DNA from: Desulfobacterium sp.
Lineage (GTDB): Bacteria > Desulfobacterota > Desulfobacteria > Desulfobacterales > Desulfobacteraceae
Direction: 5' to 3'
DNA length: 64,000 nt
NCBI GenBank assembly: GCA_030145245.1
Contig: JAQYWC010000076.1
Location: 122,243 to 186,242 of the forward strand
Shown here: positions 1 to 8,636 of the stretch, piece by piece
How positions within the stretch are numbered: position 1 is the stretch's first letter
How the letters are laid out: every line of letters begins with the position of its first letter
Notes under the pieces: generated by a model
What the model was told of the DNA's origin: nothing
What the model saw: only the letters and a program-made list of their open reading frames with translations
Database searches by the model: none
Made by a program: the position numbers and the translations under genes

Positions 1-146
1 AGGAAATCGAGTTTATAAAGCCATCCCGACCAGATCAGCAACGCCGTGGCAAAGGAGATGGGGACCAGGATCTTCAAGAGCCAGATATAGCCTGACCATC
101 CCCGCAATATCCCGGCCCTGAACGCTTTGGTAACTCTCTTGTTCAT
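1..146 (-). CDS. Nucleoside-recognition (Gate) domain membrane protein, 5' part only
   Basis: Only the first 48 codons lie in the window; the gene runs off the left edge. The start ATG (144-146) directly follows the livF stop codon, so it is the last visible gene of Liv operon 1. The sequence opens with a basic stretch, then RGWSGYIWLLKILVPISF and ALLIWSGWLYKLDF, the Trp-rich amphipathic start and first membrane segment of the nucleoside-recognition/Gate family of inner-membrane proteins, whose substrates are mostly unknown. Assignment is by the pattern of this short N-terminus, so the exact subfamily is open. Confidence 0.6.
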   Translation of the reverse strand, partial: MNKRVTKAFRAGILRGWSGYIWLLKILVPISFATALLIWSGWLYKLDF

Positions 147-854
147 CTATATCCCCAGGTAGGCCTTTTTGACATCTTCGTTGGCAAGCAGGTTCTGGCC
201 CGTATCGGTCATGGTGATACTTCCCGTCTCCATGACATAGCCCCGGTCCGCCACCTTAAGGGCAAGGTTTGCGTTCTGCTCCACCAGGAGAATGGTAGTA
301 TTGCTCTCCTTGTTGATCCGCTTGATGATATCAAATATCCGCGCGATGATGATGGGGGCAAGGCCCAGGGAGGGTTCGTCCAGCAGCAGCAGCTTGGGCT
401 TGGACATGAGGGCCCTTGAGATGGCAAGCATCTGCTGCTCCCCTCCGGACAGGGTTCCCCCGGGCTGGTTCCGCCGTTCGGCAAGGATTGGAAAGAGCTC
501 AAAGATATGGTCCATATCCTGCTTGATCCCTTTGGGGTCTTTCCGCAAAAAGGTGCCCATGTCAAGGTTTTCCGTGACCGTTAAGTAGGGAAAGATCCGC
601 CTTCCTTCGGGCACCTGGCTGATGCCAAGGGCCACGATCTTTTCCGGCGCCATGGCCGTGATATCCTGACCCTCAAAGATGACCTGGCCCTGGCGGGCCG
701 GCACCACCCCGCAAAGGGTCATGAGGGTGGTGGACTTCCCGGCGCCGTTGGCGCCGATGAGGGTGATGATCTCCCCCTCCCTGACATCCAGGGAGATATC
801 CTTGAGGGCCTGGATGTTTCCGTAATATGACTGAACGTTTCTGAGCTTAAGCAT
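147..854 (-). CDS. livF: Branched-chain amino acid ABC transporter, ATPase LivF (copy 1)
   Basis: A 235-residue cytoplasmic ATPase of the high-affinity branched-chain amino acid importer. Walker A GANGAGKS is at residues 34-41, the ABC signature LSGGEQQ at 135-141 and Walker B LLLLDEP at 155-161. The length is typical of LivF, and the C-terminus ends in the usual VKKAYLGI. It overlaps livG by 8 bases, indicating translational coupling. It would pair with LivG to power the LivH-LivM channel. The real substrate may be any branched-chain or other hydrophobic amino acid, or a related compound, because Liv families vary in specificity. Confidence 0.95.
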   Translation of the reverse strand: MLKLRNVQSYYGNIQALKDISLDVREGEIITLIGANGAGKSTTLMTLCGVVPARQGQVIFEGQDITAMAPEKIVALGISQVPEGRRIFPYLTVTENLDMGTFLRKDPKGIKQDMDHIFELFPILAERRNQPGGTLSGGEQQMLAISRALMSKPKLLLLDEPSLGLAPIIIARIFDIIKRINKESNTTILLVEQNANLALKVADRGYVMETGSITMTDTGQNLLANEDVKKAYLGI

Positions 855-1632
855 CGATCTCCTCCCCCAGGTAGGCTTTGATCACCACGGGATTGTTCCT
901 GATCTCTTCAGGTCCGCCTTCGGCAATCTTTTTTCCGTAATCCACCACATGGATGTTGTCAGAAAGGCTCATGACAAGCTTCATGTCGTGCTCTATCAAG
1001 AGGACAGAGATCTTGTCCTCGTCCCTGATCTTCAGGATCAGCTCGTCCAGCTCCAGGGTCTCCTGGGGGTTCATGCCGGCAGCCGGCTCGTCCAGAAGCA
1101 GCAGGAACGGGTCGGTGGCCATAGCCCTGGCAATCTCAAGCCGGCGCTGGGCCCCGTAGGGCAGGTTGACGGCCAGCTCGTTCACATACTTATCAAGGCC
1201 GATCTTCTCCAGGATGGCATAGCTTCTCTCCACGATCAACTTCTCCTCCGCCCGTGTGGCGCGGGTCCTGAAGATGGCCCCCAGAACCCCGGTCTTGGTC
1301 ACGGGGTGACAGCCGATCATGACGTTTTCAAGCACGGTCATGGAGTTGAAGAGCCGGATATTCTGGAAGGTCCTGGCCAGCCCCTTTCTCGTGACCACAT
1401 TGGGCTTGAGCCCGTTGATCCGTTCCGGTTTTCCGTCACGGGAGATGCGGACATCTCCCCCTGTGGGGGTGTAGATGCCGGTGATGCAGTTGAAAAAGGT
1501 GGTCTTGCCGGCACCGTTGGGTCCGATGAGGGCAGCGATCTCCCCCTTGTTGATGGAGATGTTCAGGTGATCAATGGCCCTGAGCCCGCCGAAATCCATG
1601 GTCAGATTGTTCACTTCTAAAATTGGTTTCAT
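847..1632 (-). CDS. livG: Branched-chain amino acid ABC transporter, ATPase LivG (copy 1)
   Basis: A 261-residue ABC ATPase. Walker A GPNGAGKTT is near residues 37-45. The LivG-type signature region LPYGAQRRLEIARAMATDP is followed by LLLLDEPAAGMNP. The long insert with LARTFQNIRLF and the C-terminal NPVVIKAYLGE are LivG hallmarks. It lies between livM (40 bases upstream) and livF (8-base overlap) in a five-gene Liv operon and forms the heterodimeric motor with LivF. Confidence 0.95.
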   Translation of the reverse strand: MKPILEVNNLTMDFGGLRAIDHLNISINKGEIAALIGPNGAGKTTFFNCITGIYTPTGGDVRISRDGKPERINGLKPNVVTRKGLARTFQNIRLFNSMTVLENVMIGCHPVTKTGVLGAIFRTRATRAEEKLIVERSYAILEKIGLDKYVNELAVNLPYGAQRRLEIARAMATDPFLLLLDEPAAGMNPQETLELDELILKIRDEDKISVLLIEHDMKLVMSLSDNIHVVDYGKKIAEGGPEEIRNNPVVIKAYLGEEIDA

Positions 1633-1672
1633 CTTTCCTGTCTTTTTCTAAGGTTCGCGTCTGTCCGGGGCG

Positions 1673-2866
1673 CTATCGCTTGAACGTATAGGTTTTTCTG
1701 ACGTTCTCGACGATTCCGCCGGGCCTGAACACCATCATGAGCACAAGGACCGTTCCAAAGGTGATCATCCTGAACTCTCCGAAATCCCTTAAGTACTCCG
1801 GCAGCAGAATAAGCAACAGCGCGCCCGAAATGACGCCCACGATGGATCCCATGCCGCCCAGGACAACGGTGCACAGAATAATGACCGACTCCCAGATGGT
1901 GAAACTTGCAGGGTTGATGAAGGTGGTTTTGGCCGCAAAGATCACCCCGCCCATACCGGCCCAGGTGGCGCCCAGGGCAAAGGCCCTCAGCTTGGTCTTT
2001 GCCTTGTCAATGCCCATGGCCTGGCAGGCGATCTCATCGTCCTTGAGCGCGATCCAGGCCCTTCCGATCCGCGAGTCCTGGAGCCGGTTGATCACGAATA
2101 TGGTGAATATCACCAGGGCGACCAGGATGTAGAACAGGTAGATGGTCTTCTGGTTCAACGAAAGGTCAAGGCCGAACAGGGGCGGCTTGGGAATGTTGGC
2201 AATGCCGCTGGGGCCATAGGAGAATTCGTTCCAGTTCTCCAGCACCAGGCGGATGATCTCCCCGAAGCCCAGGGTGACGATGGCAAGGTAGTCCCCCCGG
2301 AGCCTGAGCACAGGATAGCCAAGGATAAGGCCGAAGCACCCGGCCAGCAGCCCGCCCAGGGGCAGAGCGATCCAGAAGGTCAGCCCGTAGTGGAGGTTGA
2401 GAAGGGCATAGGAATAAGCCCCCACGGCAAAGAAGGCCACATAGCCAAGATCCAGAAGCCCGGCAAGGCCGACAACGATGTTGAGGCCGAGCCCGAGCAT
2501 CACATAGATCAGTGCCGAGATCATGATGTTGGTCTGGTACATGGAAAAAAGATGGGGAAAAACCAGGGTGAATATCCCGAGGACCACCAGGGCAGGAACG
2601 GCAAATTTGCGTTCCCCCAGCACCCTCTGGACAAGGCCGGGCTTATCGGTTTTCTCTTTTTTCCCGCCCATCTCCTTTTTGACCAGGAGATACCGCCAGA
2701 GCATGGAGAGGAAAAAGGCACCCACCCCCACGCCGACCATGTTCATCCAGCGCCATTCCACCGTATTTGAGACGGTGTTCACCTTGATGACCATGATGGG
2801 GAAGGTGAGAAACATGAACCAGACAGAGGCGAGAAACGATTTTTTTATTTCATTGTTAACTGTCAT
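1673..2866 (-). CDS. livM: Branched-chain amino acid ABC transporter, permease LivM (copy 1)
   Basis: An inner-membrane permease of 397 residues from the ATG at 2864-2866; a TTG two codons further upstream is possible. It has an N-terminal extension of about 110 residues with two extra hydrophobic segments and a lysine-rich loop (GGKKEKTDK) before the conserved core, which begins around LIYVMLGLGLNIVVGLAGLLDLG. The conserved LivM loop DSRIGRAWIALKDDEIACQAMGID is present but is not quoted in full here. The extension is also known in some proteobacterial LivM proteins. It follows livH by 15 bases. No strong ribosome binding site is visible, consistent with coupling to livH. Confidence 0.93.
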   Translation of the reverse strand: MTVNNEIKKSFLASVWFMFLTFPIMVIKVNTVSNTVEWRWMNMVGVGVGAFFLSMLWRYLLVKKEMGGKKEKTDKPGLVQRVLGERKFAVPALVVLGIFTLVFPHLFSMYQTNIMISALIYVMLGLGLNIVVGLAGLLDLGYVAFFAVGAYSYALLNLHYGLTFWIALPLGGLLAGCFGLILGYPVLRLRGDYLAIVTLGFGEIIRLVLENWNEFSYGPSGIANIPKPPLFGLDLSLNQKTIYLFYILVALVIFTIFVINRLQDSRIGRAWIALKDDEIACQAMGIDKAKTKLRAFALGATWAGMGGVIFAAKTTFINPASFTIWESVIILCTVVLGGMGSIVGVISGALLLILLPEYLRDFGEFRMITFGTVLVLMMVFRPGGIVENVRKTYTFKR

Positions 2867-2881
2867 AATCAATTAATCTTC

Positions 2882-3790
2882 TCATACTTTCTGTGTTTCG
2901 GATTTACCCAGGATACCAGCGGGCCTGAAAATGAGGATCACAACCAGGATGATAAAGGCAAACACATCCTCGTAGTCGCTTGAGATGTAGCCGGTGAAAA
3001 AGCTCTCGGTCCATCCCAGGACAAAGGAGCCGAGCACGGCGCCGGGGATGCTGCCGATACCGCCGAGAACGGCTGCGACAAAAGCCTTGATGCCCGCGAT
3101 GAATCCCATGTAGAAATTGATCTGCCCGATATGGGAGGCGATGAGTATCCCGCCGATGGCGGCCGTTGCCGACCCCACCACAAAGGTGAACGAGATGATC
3201 CTGTCCACGTTGATACCCAGGAGCGCCGCCATCACCTGGTCCTGGGAGGTGGCGCGCATGGCCTTGCCGATCTTGGTAAACTTGATCAGCACGGTCAGCA
3301 GCACCATCACCACAAAGGTGGTGATCAGGATCACAAGCTCGGGTGAGGTGATCATGTGGGCATAGGGCTCCCAGAATTCAAAATCGGGAATCAGGCTGGG
3401 AAAGGGCAGGAAATCCGAGGTCTGGGCAAGGAGGACGTAGTTCTGGAGAAAGAGCGACATGCCGATGGCCGAGATCAGGGCCGACAGTCGGGGTGCGTTC
3501 CGAAGGGGTTTGTAGGCAATCTTCTCCATGGTGTAGCCATAGGCACTGGAGTAGATGACCGCGGCCATGGCCGCCATGACAACCACCCCCAGGGCTGGCA
3601 TGCCCATCATGGTGAGAACGCTTGAGACGATGAGGCCGGTAAACGCCCCGATCATGTATATCTCGCCATGGGCAAAATTGATCAGCTGGATGATGCCGTA
3701 GACCATTGTGTAGCCCAGGGCGATGAGGGCGTAGATGCTTCCCCGGGTGAGCCCGCCTAAAAAGAGTTGTGTAAAATAATCAAAATCCAT
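2882..3790 (-). CDS. livH: Branched-chain amino acid ABC transporter, permease LivH (copy 1)
   Basis: A 302-residue inner-membrane permease. The start MDFDYFTQLFLGGLTRGSIY and the segment YGIIQLINFAHGEIYMIGA are highly characteristic of LivH. About eight hydrophobic segments can be read, with the permease cytoplasmic loop around KAMRATSQDQVMAALLGI. It is the second gene of the operon, about 110 bases after livK, and would form the membrane channel with LivM. Confidence 0.95.
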   Translation of the reverse strand: MDFDYFTQLFLGGLTRGSIYALIALGYTMVYGIIQLINFAHGEIYMIGAFTGLIVSSVLTMMGMPALGVVVMAAMAAVIYSSAYGYTMEKIAYKPLRNAPRLSALISAIGMSLFLQNYVLLAQTSDFLPFPSLIPDFEFWEPYAHMITSPELVILITTFVVMVLLTVLIKFTKIGKAMRATSQDQVMAALLGINVDRIISFTFVVGSATAAIGGILIASHIGQINFYMGFIAGIKAFVAAVLGGIGSIPGAVLGSFVLGWTESFFTGYISSDYEDVFAFIILVVILIFRPAGILGKSETQKV

Positions 3791-3902
3791 AAAAACCTGC
3801 TTTGTTGACCGAAAATGCGTAATTCAATGCCTGTTCATGCAACGAAGGGGGGCAGGCAGAGGCCTGCCCCCCGGAATGATTCATCCCGCGTTAGAGCAAC
3901 TG

Positions 3903-5027
3903 CTATTTCTGCTCAACAAAGGCACCGTTCTCGACCCTGTAAACAGAAAAGCCGATCCCGGTGGCATCACCGTTTTCGTCAAAGCTGATCTTTCCAAGGG
4001 GGGTGTCCACATACTCGGTGTGCAGCACCTTGATAATGGCGTCATAATCGGTGGAGCCGGCCTTGTCTACAGCATTGAGCAGGGCCAGGGCAGCGGAATA
4101 GGCCGCATCGAAAAATGCGCCCGGATCCGACCCATAGGCATCCTGGTGCTCTTTCTTTGCCTGGATGGCAAGGGGGTTCTTGGAGATATCCATGGGACCG
4201 GTTGCATAGACGCCTTCGGCATACTTGCCGGCCACCTTGATAAAGGTGTCGTCCTTGACGCCGTCACCACCGATGAAGGCGGTCTTCATCCTCTTTTTTC
4301 TCATGAGGGAGACGATTTTGGAGGCTTCCGGATGGTAGCCGCCCCAGACAACGAGATCGGGCTTGAAGCGCCGAACCTTGGTCACGATGGCGGAGTAGTC
4401 AACCGCGCCCGGGGTGACGCCCTCAAACAGGACAACCTCAATCCCTGCCTCGGTGAAATATTTCCGGGCAAGCTCGGCCTGGCCCTTGCCGTAATCGCCC
4501 TTGTCGTGGAGAACGGCGATCTTTTTGACATGGAGTACCTCTGTGGCAAACTTGACCTGGAGCTTTGCCTGGACAGCATCATGGGCAATGGTTCTGAAAA
4601 AGTTGGGATACTCACCGCTCAGGGTGAGATCCGGAGTGGTTGCCGACGGAGACATGGCAACGATTTTAGCGTCCTTGTAAAATCCCAGGCCCGCCTTGGT
4701 GGCGCCGGAGCAGATATGGCCGAGGATGACATCGGCACCGTCCGAGACAAGCTTGGTTGCGGAGTTACCGGCCACCTCAGGCTTGCACACATCATCTTCC
4801 ACCAGAAGTTCCACCTGCTTTCCAAGCACACCGCCGTTGGCGTTAATCTTCTTGACTACAAGCTCGGCAGCCTTTACCGTTGGCAGTCCGTAGGATGCAA
4901 GGTCACCACTGTGGGCGCCCGGCACCCCCAGCTTGATTGTTTCTGCGGCAAAACAACTTCCGGTCAGTGCAACCGATGTAAACAGTAGAGTCGATAAAAC
5001 GGCAAACAGTTTCCCCATCTTTTTCAT
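3903..5027 (-). CDS. livK: Periplasmic branched-chain amino acid-binding protein (copy 1)
   Basis: A 374-residue type-I periplasmic binding protein, first gene of Liv operon 1. The N-terminus MKKMGKLFAVLSTLLFTSV followed by ALTGSCFAAET is a Sec signal peptide with likely cleavage after CFA. The mature part starts IKLGVPGAHSGDLASYG, typical of Leu/Ile/Val-binding proteins, followed by the LLVEDDVCKPEVAGNSATKL region. A good sigma-70 promoter lies upstream (5085-5113). Ligand specificity cannot be read from sequence. The long open frame on the other strand is a shadow of this gene. Confidence 0.93.
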   Translation of the reverse strand: MKKMGKLFAVLSTLLFTSVALTGSCFAAETIKLGVPGAHSGDLASYGLPTVKAAELVVKKINANGGVLGKQVELLVEDDVCKPEVAGNSATKLVSDGADVILGHICSGATKAGLGFYKDAKIVAMSPSATTPDLTLSGEYPNFFRTIAHDAVQAKLQVKFATEVLHVKKIAVLHDKGDYGKGQAELARKYFTEAGIEVVLFEGVTPGAVDYSAIVTKVRRFKPDLVVWGGYHPEASKIVSLMRKKRMKTAFIGGDGVKDDTFIKVAGKYAEGVYATGPMDISKNPLAIQAKKEHQDAYGSDPGAFFDAAYSAALALLNAVDKAGSTDYDAIIKVLHTEYVDTPLGKISFDENGDATGIGFSVYRVENGAFVEQK

Positions 5028-5064
5028 GAACCTCTCCTTACTTTAAAAATTGATTTAACCAAAA

Positions 5065-5113
5065 ACATACGTATTAACCTATGTTCTATACTTAGACAAG
5101 GGATCAGAGTCAA
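5065..5113 (-). promoter_or_regulatory. Sigma-70 promoter of Liv operon 1 with small operator-like repeat
   Basis: On the minus strand TTGACT (5113-5108) and TATAGA (5090-5085) are separated by exactly 17 bases, close to the sigma-70 consensus. Just downstream of the -10 box is an inverted repeat ACATA-N10-TATGT (5065-5084) that could be an operator. The site is about 60 bases upstream of livK. Position and spacing are seen directly; function is inferred. Confidence 0.6.
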
Positions 5114-5153
5114 CGGAAATCAAGGGATTAGCAAAAAAATCCGACCTCCGCCC

Positions 5154-5180
5154 AGCAAGATATTTCAGAAAGATCTTGCT
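5154..5180. repeat. Perfect 8-bp inverted repeat between livK and nadK
   Basis: AGCAAGAT (5154-5161) and ATCTTGCT (5173-5180) are perfect complements separated by 11 bases. It lies in the spacer between the divergent livK and nadK genes, upstream of the livK promoter, and may be an operator or hairpin. No function can be assigned. Confidence 0.4.
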
Positions 5181-5274
5181 TCTTTGATCCCCTCTTCTGT
5201 AAAAAGACAACTATTGATAACAGGGCATGGTACAATGCCCATTACCAAAAAAACTAGAGACTCGAGTATCTATT

Positions 5275-6105
5275 ATGAAACAGTGTATTGGTCTTGTGAT
5301 AAAAAGGGATGAACGGGCACGGAAAAAGGCCCTGGAGCTTGAAGCGTGGCTGATCAACCAAGGGGTCGACGTTGTGCTTGCTGACGATATCACCTCAACG
5401 GAGCTTCCCTGCAACCTGTTCTGCGTCATCGTCCTCGGCGGAGACGGCACCTTTTTGAGTGCCGCACGCCTGGTGGGCAGTAAAAACATCCCCTTGATGG
5501 GCATTAAATTCGGAGAGGTTGGATTCCTCGCCGAAACCATTGAGGACGACCTGTATGAAGCGGTGAAAGCGGTCCTTGACAACCGGTTCGCCATTGAAGA
5601 GCGCATGCGCCTCAACGTCACCGTGGAAAGGGAGGGCAAAACCATTGCATCGGTGGATGTGCTCAACGATGTGGTGCTCAACAAAGGTGCCCTGTCAAGG
5701 CTTGCCTACTGCGGGGTGGATATCAACGGCAACTATCTGACAACCTACAAGGCAGACGGCCTCATCGTGGCAACCCCCACCGGGTCCACGGCTTACTCCC
5801 TTGCGGCAGGGGGACCTGTGATCCACCCGGCCGTGCCCGGCATCATTCTCACCCCCATCTGCCCCTTTACCCTGACAAACCGGCCGCTCATCATCTCCGA
5901 CACCTCGGAGGTGACCATCCGCCTCGACGGCGATCCCACGGACATCGCCCTCACCTTTGACGGCCAGGAGGGAATGGATATCGGCGGAAGGGACAGGATC
6001 GTGGTCAAGAAGAGCGGCAACTCCGTCAAGATGATATCGCTTTCGGACCTGAACTACTTCAAGGTGCTCAAGGCAAGACTCATGTGGTCCGGCGGCAGGG
6101 GCTAA
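5275..6105 (+). CDS. nadK: NAD kinase
   Basis: A 276-residue ATP-NAD kinase making NADP from NAD. The GGDG motif is in VLGGDGTFLSAA, followed by the conserved NXXXLGFL-like region GIKFGEVGFLAE. The family segment YKADGLIVATPTGSTAYSLA is complete, and the C-terminal substrate loop has the typical TFDGQEGM. I chose the ATG at 5275 because family members begin close to MKQCIGLVIKRD; an in-frame ATG at 5227 would add 16 residues with no family match. Neither start has a strong ribosome binding site. The last codons lie in a 22-base direct repeat recurring at 6152-6173. Confidence 0.95.
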   Translation: MKQCIGLVIKRDERARKKALELEAWLINQGVDVVLADDITSTELPCNLFCVIVLGGDGTFLSAARLVGSKNIPLMGIKFGEVGFLAETIEDDLYEAVKAVLDNRFAIEERMRLNVTVEREGKTIASVDVLNDVVLNKGALSRLAYCGVDINGNYLTTYKADGLIVATPTGSTAYSLAAGGPVIHPAVPGIILTPICPFTLTNRPLIISDTSEVTIRLDGDPTDIALTFDGQEGMDIGGRDRIVVKKSGNSVKMISLSDLNYFKVLKARLMWSGGRG

Positions 6106-6173
6106 GCAACATCCGGGCCCATGGCAGACCTCCGGGTAAGCGCCCCGGGGGCTCATGTGGTCCGGCGGCAGGG
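6079..6173 (+). repeat. 22-base direct repeat at and after the 3' end of nadK
   Basis: The stretch 6079-6100, which encodes the nadK C-terminus MWSGGR, is repeated exactly at 6152-6173 in the spacer after the gene, 73 bases downstream. The second copy would also encode LMWSGGR followed by a glutamate codon and a stop. This looks like a short duplication of the gene's 3' end. Confidence 0.75.
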
Positions 6174-6262
6174 AGTAGAAAACCTCCCCCAAGCTTGCGC
6201 CACACGCCTGAATCACACCAACGGCCACGGCCGGGACACCGGGGAAACAGCAGGAATCTCTC

Positions 6263-7195
6263 CTACTTTGCGGCAAACGCCTCAACAGGCTTTTTCCCCC
6301 GGTGCTGGCTCAGGAAGATCCCGCCGAACACGAGAAAGCAGGCCACATATTGCTGGGCGTTCAAGGTCTCGTTAAGGATCACCATGCCCATGATCAGGGT
6401 AAACACCGGGATGAGGTTGATAAAAGAGGAGGCCTGGCCGGCCGAAATCCTGCTGACGCCAAAGCTGTAGCAGCCGTAAGCCCCAAGGGTGACCACCGAC
6501 CCCAGGTAAAGAACGGCAAGGGCGGACACGGGTTCAAAGGTTGCCGGCAAAACTGTGGACGGAAAAAACAGGGCCGGCAGAAAGAACAGGCTGCCGGCAA
6601 AGGCCTGGAGCGCCGTGAGGAACAAGGGGTTGTAGCCCCGGTTGGTGAGCTGCTTCAAAATGACGCCGTAGCCTGCGGCACACACCATGGCCAGAAGCTC
6701 AAAAAAGTTGCCCAGGGCCGGGTTGGGGGCCGATGCCGACACCTGGCCGCCCACACTGAGCCAGCACGCCCCGACCACCGAGATCACCATGCCGGCCACA
6801 TTCTTGTGGGTCAGCCGCTCCCCCAACAGGAAGAATGCACCGAATGAGACCATGAGGGGACACAGGGCCGTGATCATGCCGGCCTGGGATGCCGTGGTCA
6901 GTCCCAGGGCCTTTGCCTCAAAGATAAAATAGAGGCAGGGCTCGATCAGCACCATCAGGGCGATGGGCCGGATATCCTGTTTCCGGATTTTCACCCCCCG
7001 GAACACCTGGGGAAGAAATAAAAAGCAGAGGCTTCCCACGACCATGCGGCCGGCGATAACCACCATGGGGTGGTAGTGAACAAAAGCGAGCTTCAGGGCG
7101 ATGAAGGAGCTTGCCCACAACAGGCTTGCCACCAACAGGCTTAACTGGGGCAAAATACCGGAGAATCTGGAAGTGTTCAAATCAGGGGTCCTCAC
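6263..7195 (-). CDS. DMT superfamily (EamA-type) transporter
   Basis: A 310-residue inner-membrane protein with ten hydrophobic segments arranged as two EamA repeats. The first repeat contains LLWASSFIALKLAF, and the second repeat starts near NFFELLAMVCAAGYGVILKQL. Such proteins usually export metabolites or amino acids; the substrate cannot be told. It stands alone, convergent with nadK and separated from cyuA by a spacer with hairpins. Confidence 0.85.
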   Translation of the reverse strand: MRTPDLNTSRFSGILPQLSLLVASLLWASSFIALKLAFVHYHPMVVIAGRMVVGSLCFLFLPQVFRGVKIRKQDIRPIALMVLIEPCLYFIFEAKALGLTTASQAGMITALCPLMVSFGAFFLLGERLTHKNVAGMVISVVGACWLSVGGQVSASAPNPALGNFFELLAMVCAAGYGVILKQLTNRGYNPLFLTALQAFAGSLFFLPALFFPSTVLPATFEPVSALAVLYLGSVVTLGAYGCYSFGVSRISAGQASSFINLIPVFTLIMGMVILNETLNAQQYVACFLVFGGIFLSQHRGKKPVEAFAAK

Positions 7196-7225
7196 AAAAA
7201 GGTGAAAACCAACCTCTTATCACCA

Positions 7226-7249
7226 TTTCCTGTTCATGGAAACAGGAAA
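7226..7249. repeat. Inverted repeat in the cyuA-EamA spacer
   Basis: TTTCCTGTT (7226-7234) and AACAGGAAA (7241-7249) form a perfect 9-bp stem with a 6-base loop. A second small hairpin, CACCTG-N4-CAGGTG, sits at the cyuA stop codon. Together they may end the cyuA transcript or regulate the downstream transporter. No T-run follows in the cyuA direction, so an intrinsic terminator is not certain. Confidence 0.4.
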
Positions 7250-7301
7250 AAGCATCGCTCCCCGCCTAGGAACAGGTTCCATTTTTTATTATCACCTGGA
7301 A

Positions 7302-8624
7302 TCAGGTGTGCTGGCCCCCAAGCTTGTCCAGCATGATCCTGAGGATGGTCTTGTCGGTGGCAACCATTCCCTGGGAGCTGAGGATACCCACGTTTTGAAT
7401 GGTCTTTTGGGCGGACTCACCAACGATGCCGTCGGTCATCTTCACGGTCAGGCCGTTCATGGCAAAGAGGGCCGACCGGACAGCGGTGGAAGCAGCCGTA
7501 TCCAGCTTCAGGGCGCAGGAGTTCTTTGCCCCGTCGCAGATCACCCCGGCAAGATCCTCAATGATGTTTTCAACAGCGCCCCCGATCTGACGGCTGTCGC
7601 CCTTTAGAAGCCATGCAACGGCTGCGGCTGCGCCTGCCCCTGCGGCCACGGAACAGGCACAGATGGCGGCAAGCCTGCCGGTGTGCGACTTGACCCAGGC
7701 GGTGACCACATGGCTGAGACCCACGGCCCGGAAAAGCGCCTCGTCGGTGGCGCCCAGATGATCGGCAACGGCTTTGACCGGCAGAATGGCGGTGAGACCG
7801 TGGTTGCCGCTCCCAGCCGAGCTCATTGCCGGCAGCGCCACCCCGGCCATCCTGGCATCTGCGGCAGCCCCGGTGAGCACCCGGGCGGCATGGATCATAT
7901 CCCTTGCCATGAGTCCCTTTTCCGCAAGCGCCTCCAGGGTCGCCCCCACAGCAAGCCCGGGCTTGTGGGCAAGCCCGTACCGGGCCAGGGCCATGTTCAT
8001 GTCGACCCCGGTGCGGATAAACTCAAGATCCTGGGTGTCAAGAGCTCCGGCAAGGGAGAGGATGCTCTCCATGGAGAGATCCTTGAGCCAAAGTTCAAGG
8101 TTAACAATGCTGTTGCCGCCCTTGCCGCAGCAGGGAGAAAGAAGGGGGTTTTCTTTAACGGTGTCACCGTTCAGGCTGAGGGATACGATGTTGTCATGGA
8201 GGCGTTCGATCACGGATTCGGCAATATCGCCCCCGGCCTCTATCCTGGTTTTGACAAACAACCCCTTGTGATCCGCCATAAGGTTCACCTTTACCCGCCC
8301 CTGGTTCACGATGGTAAGGGCCTTGTCAACGTCCTTTGGGGTGACGGGTTGAAGCACCTCCATCCTGAGCCCGGCATCCCCTGACAGGGCACCCATGGCC
8401 GAGGCAAGGTCAAGGCCTGAGAGGCCGCGGGTTCCGGGAATCGATACGGCAAGGCCGTTCTTGAAAATATTGGGATCCAGCCAGGTTTCGATGCGGTCCA
8501 CGGCCCCCCGGCCGGGCAGAAGGGAGGCGGCGGCGGCAGCGCCCAGGGCGATGGCGGTGGGTTCGGTGCAGCCAAGGGCCGGAGCGACCTCAAGCCTTAA
8601 GATATCTTTGGCACTATACTTCAT
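7302..8624 (-). CDS. cyuA: L-cysteine desulfidase / L-serine dehydratase alpha-family protein (CyuA/YhaM type)
   Basis: A 440-residue protein of the UPF0597/CyuA family, oxygen-sensitive Fe-S enzymes that break L-cysteine into pyruvate, sulfide and ammonia. The N-terminus MKYSAKDILRLEVAPALGCT followed by EPTAIALGAAAA is the family hallmark. Conserved cysteines likely to hold the cluster are seen in ALGCTEP and in the C-terminal CDGAKNSCALKLDTAA. The segment SAGSGNHGLTAILPV is also conserved. It lies 12 bases after the kinase-like gene, so they are probably cotranscribed. Serine or another beta-substituted amino acid is an alternative substrate. Confidence 0.85.
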   Translation of the reverse strand: MKYSAKDILRLEVAPALGCTEPTAIALGAAAAASLLPGRGAVDRIETWLDPNIFKNGLAVSIPGTRGLSGLDLASAMGALSGDAGLRMEVLQPVTPKDVDKALTIVNQGRVKVNLMADHKGLFVKTRIEAGGDIAESVIERLHDNIVSLSLNGDTVKENPLLSPCCGKGGNSIVNLELWLKDLSMESILSLAGALDTQDLEFIRTGVDMNMALARYGLAHKPGLAVGATLEALAEKGLMARDMIHAARVLTGAAADARMAGVALPAMSSAGSGNHGLTAILPVKAVADHLGATDEALFRAVGLSHVVTAWVKSHTGRLAAICACSVAAGAGAAAAVAWLLKGDSRQIGGAVENIIEDLAGVICDGAKNSCALKLDTAASTAVRSALFAMNGLTVKMTDGIVGESAQKTIQNVGILSSQGMVATDKTILRIMLDKLGGQHT

Positions 8625-8636
8625 GGGCCCCCATTG

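Noticed and set aside
3837..4988. 383-codon plus-strand open frame
   Set aside because: Exactly antisense to livK, no ribosome binding site and no family likeness; GC-rich codon use creates such shadows.
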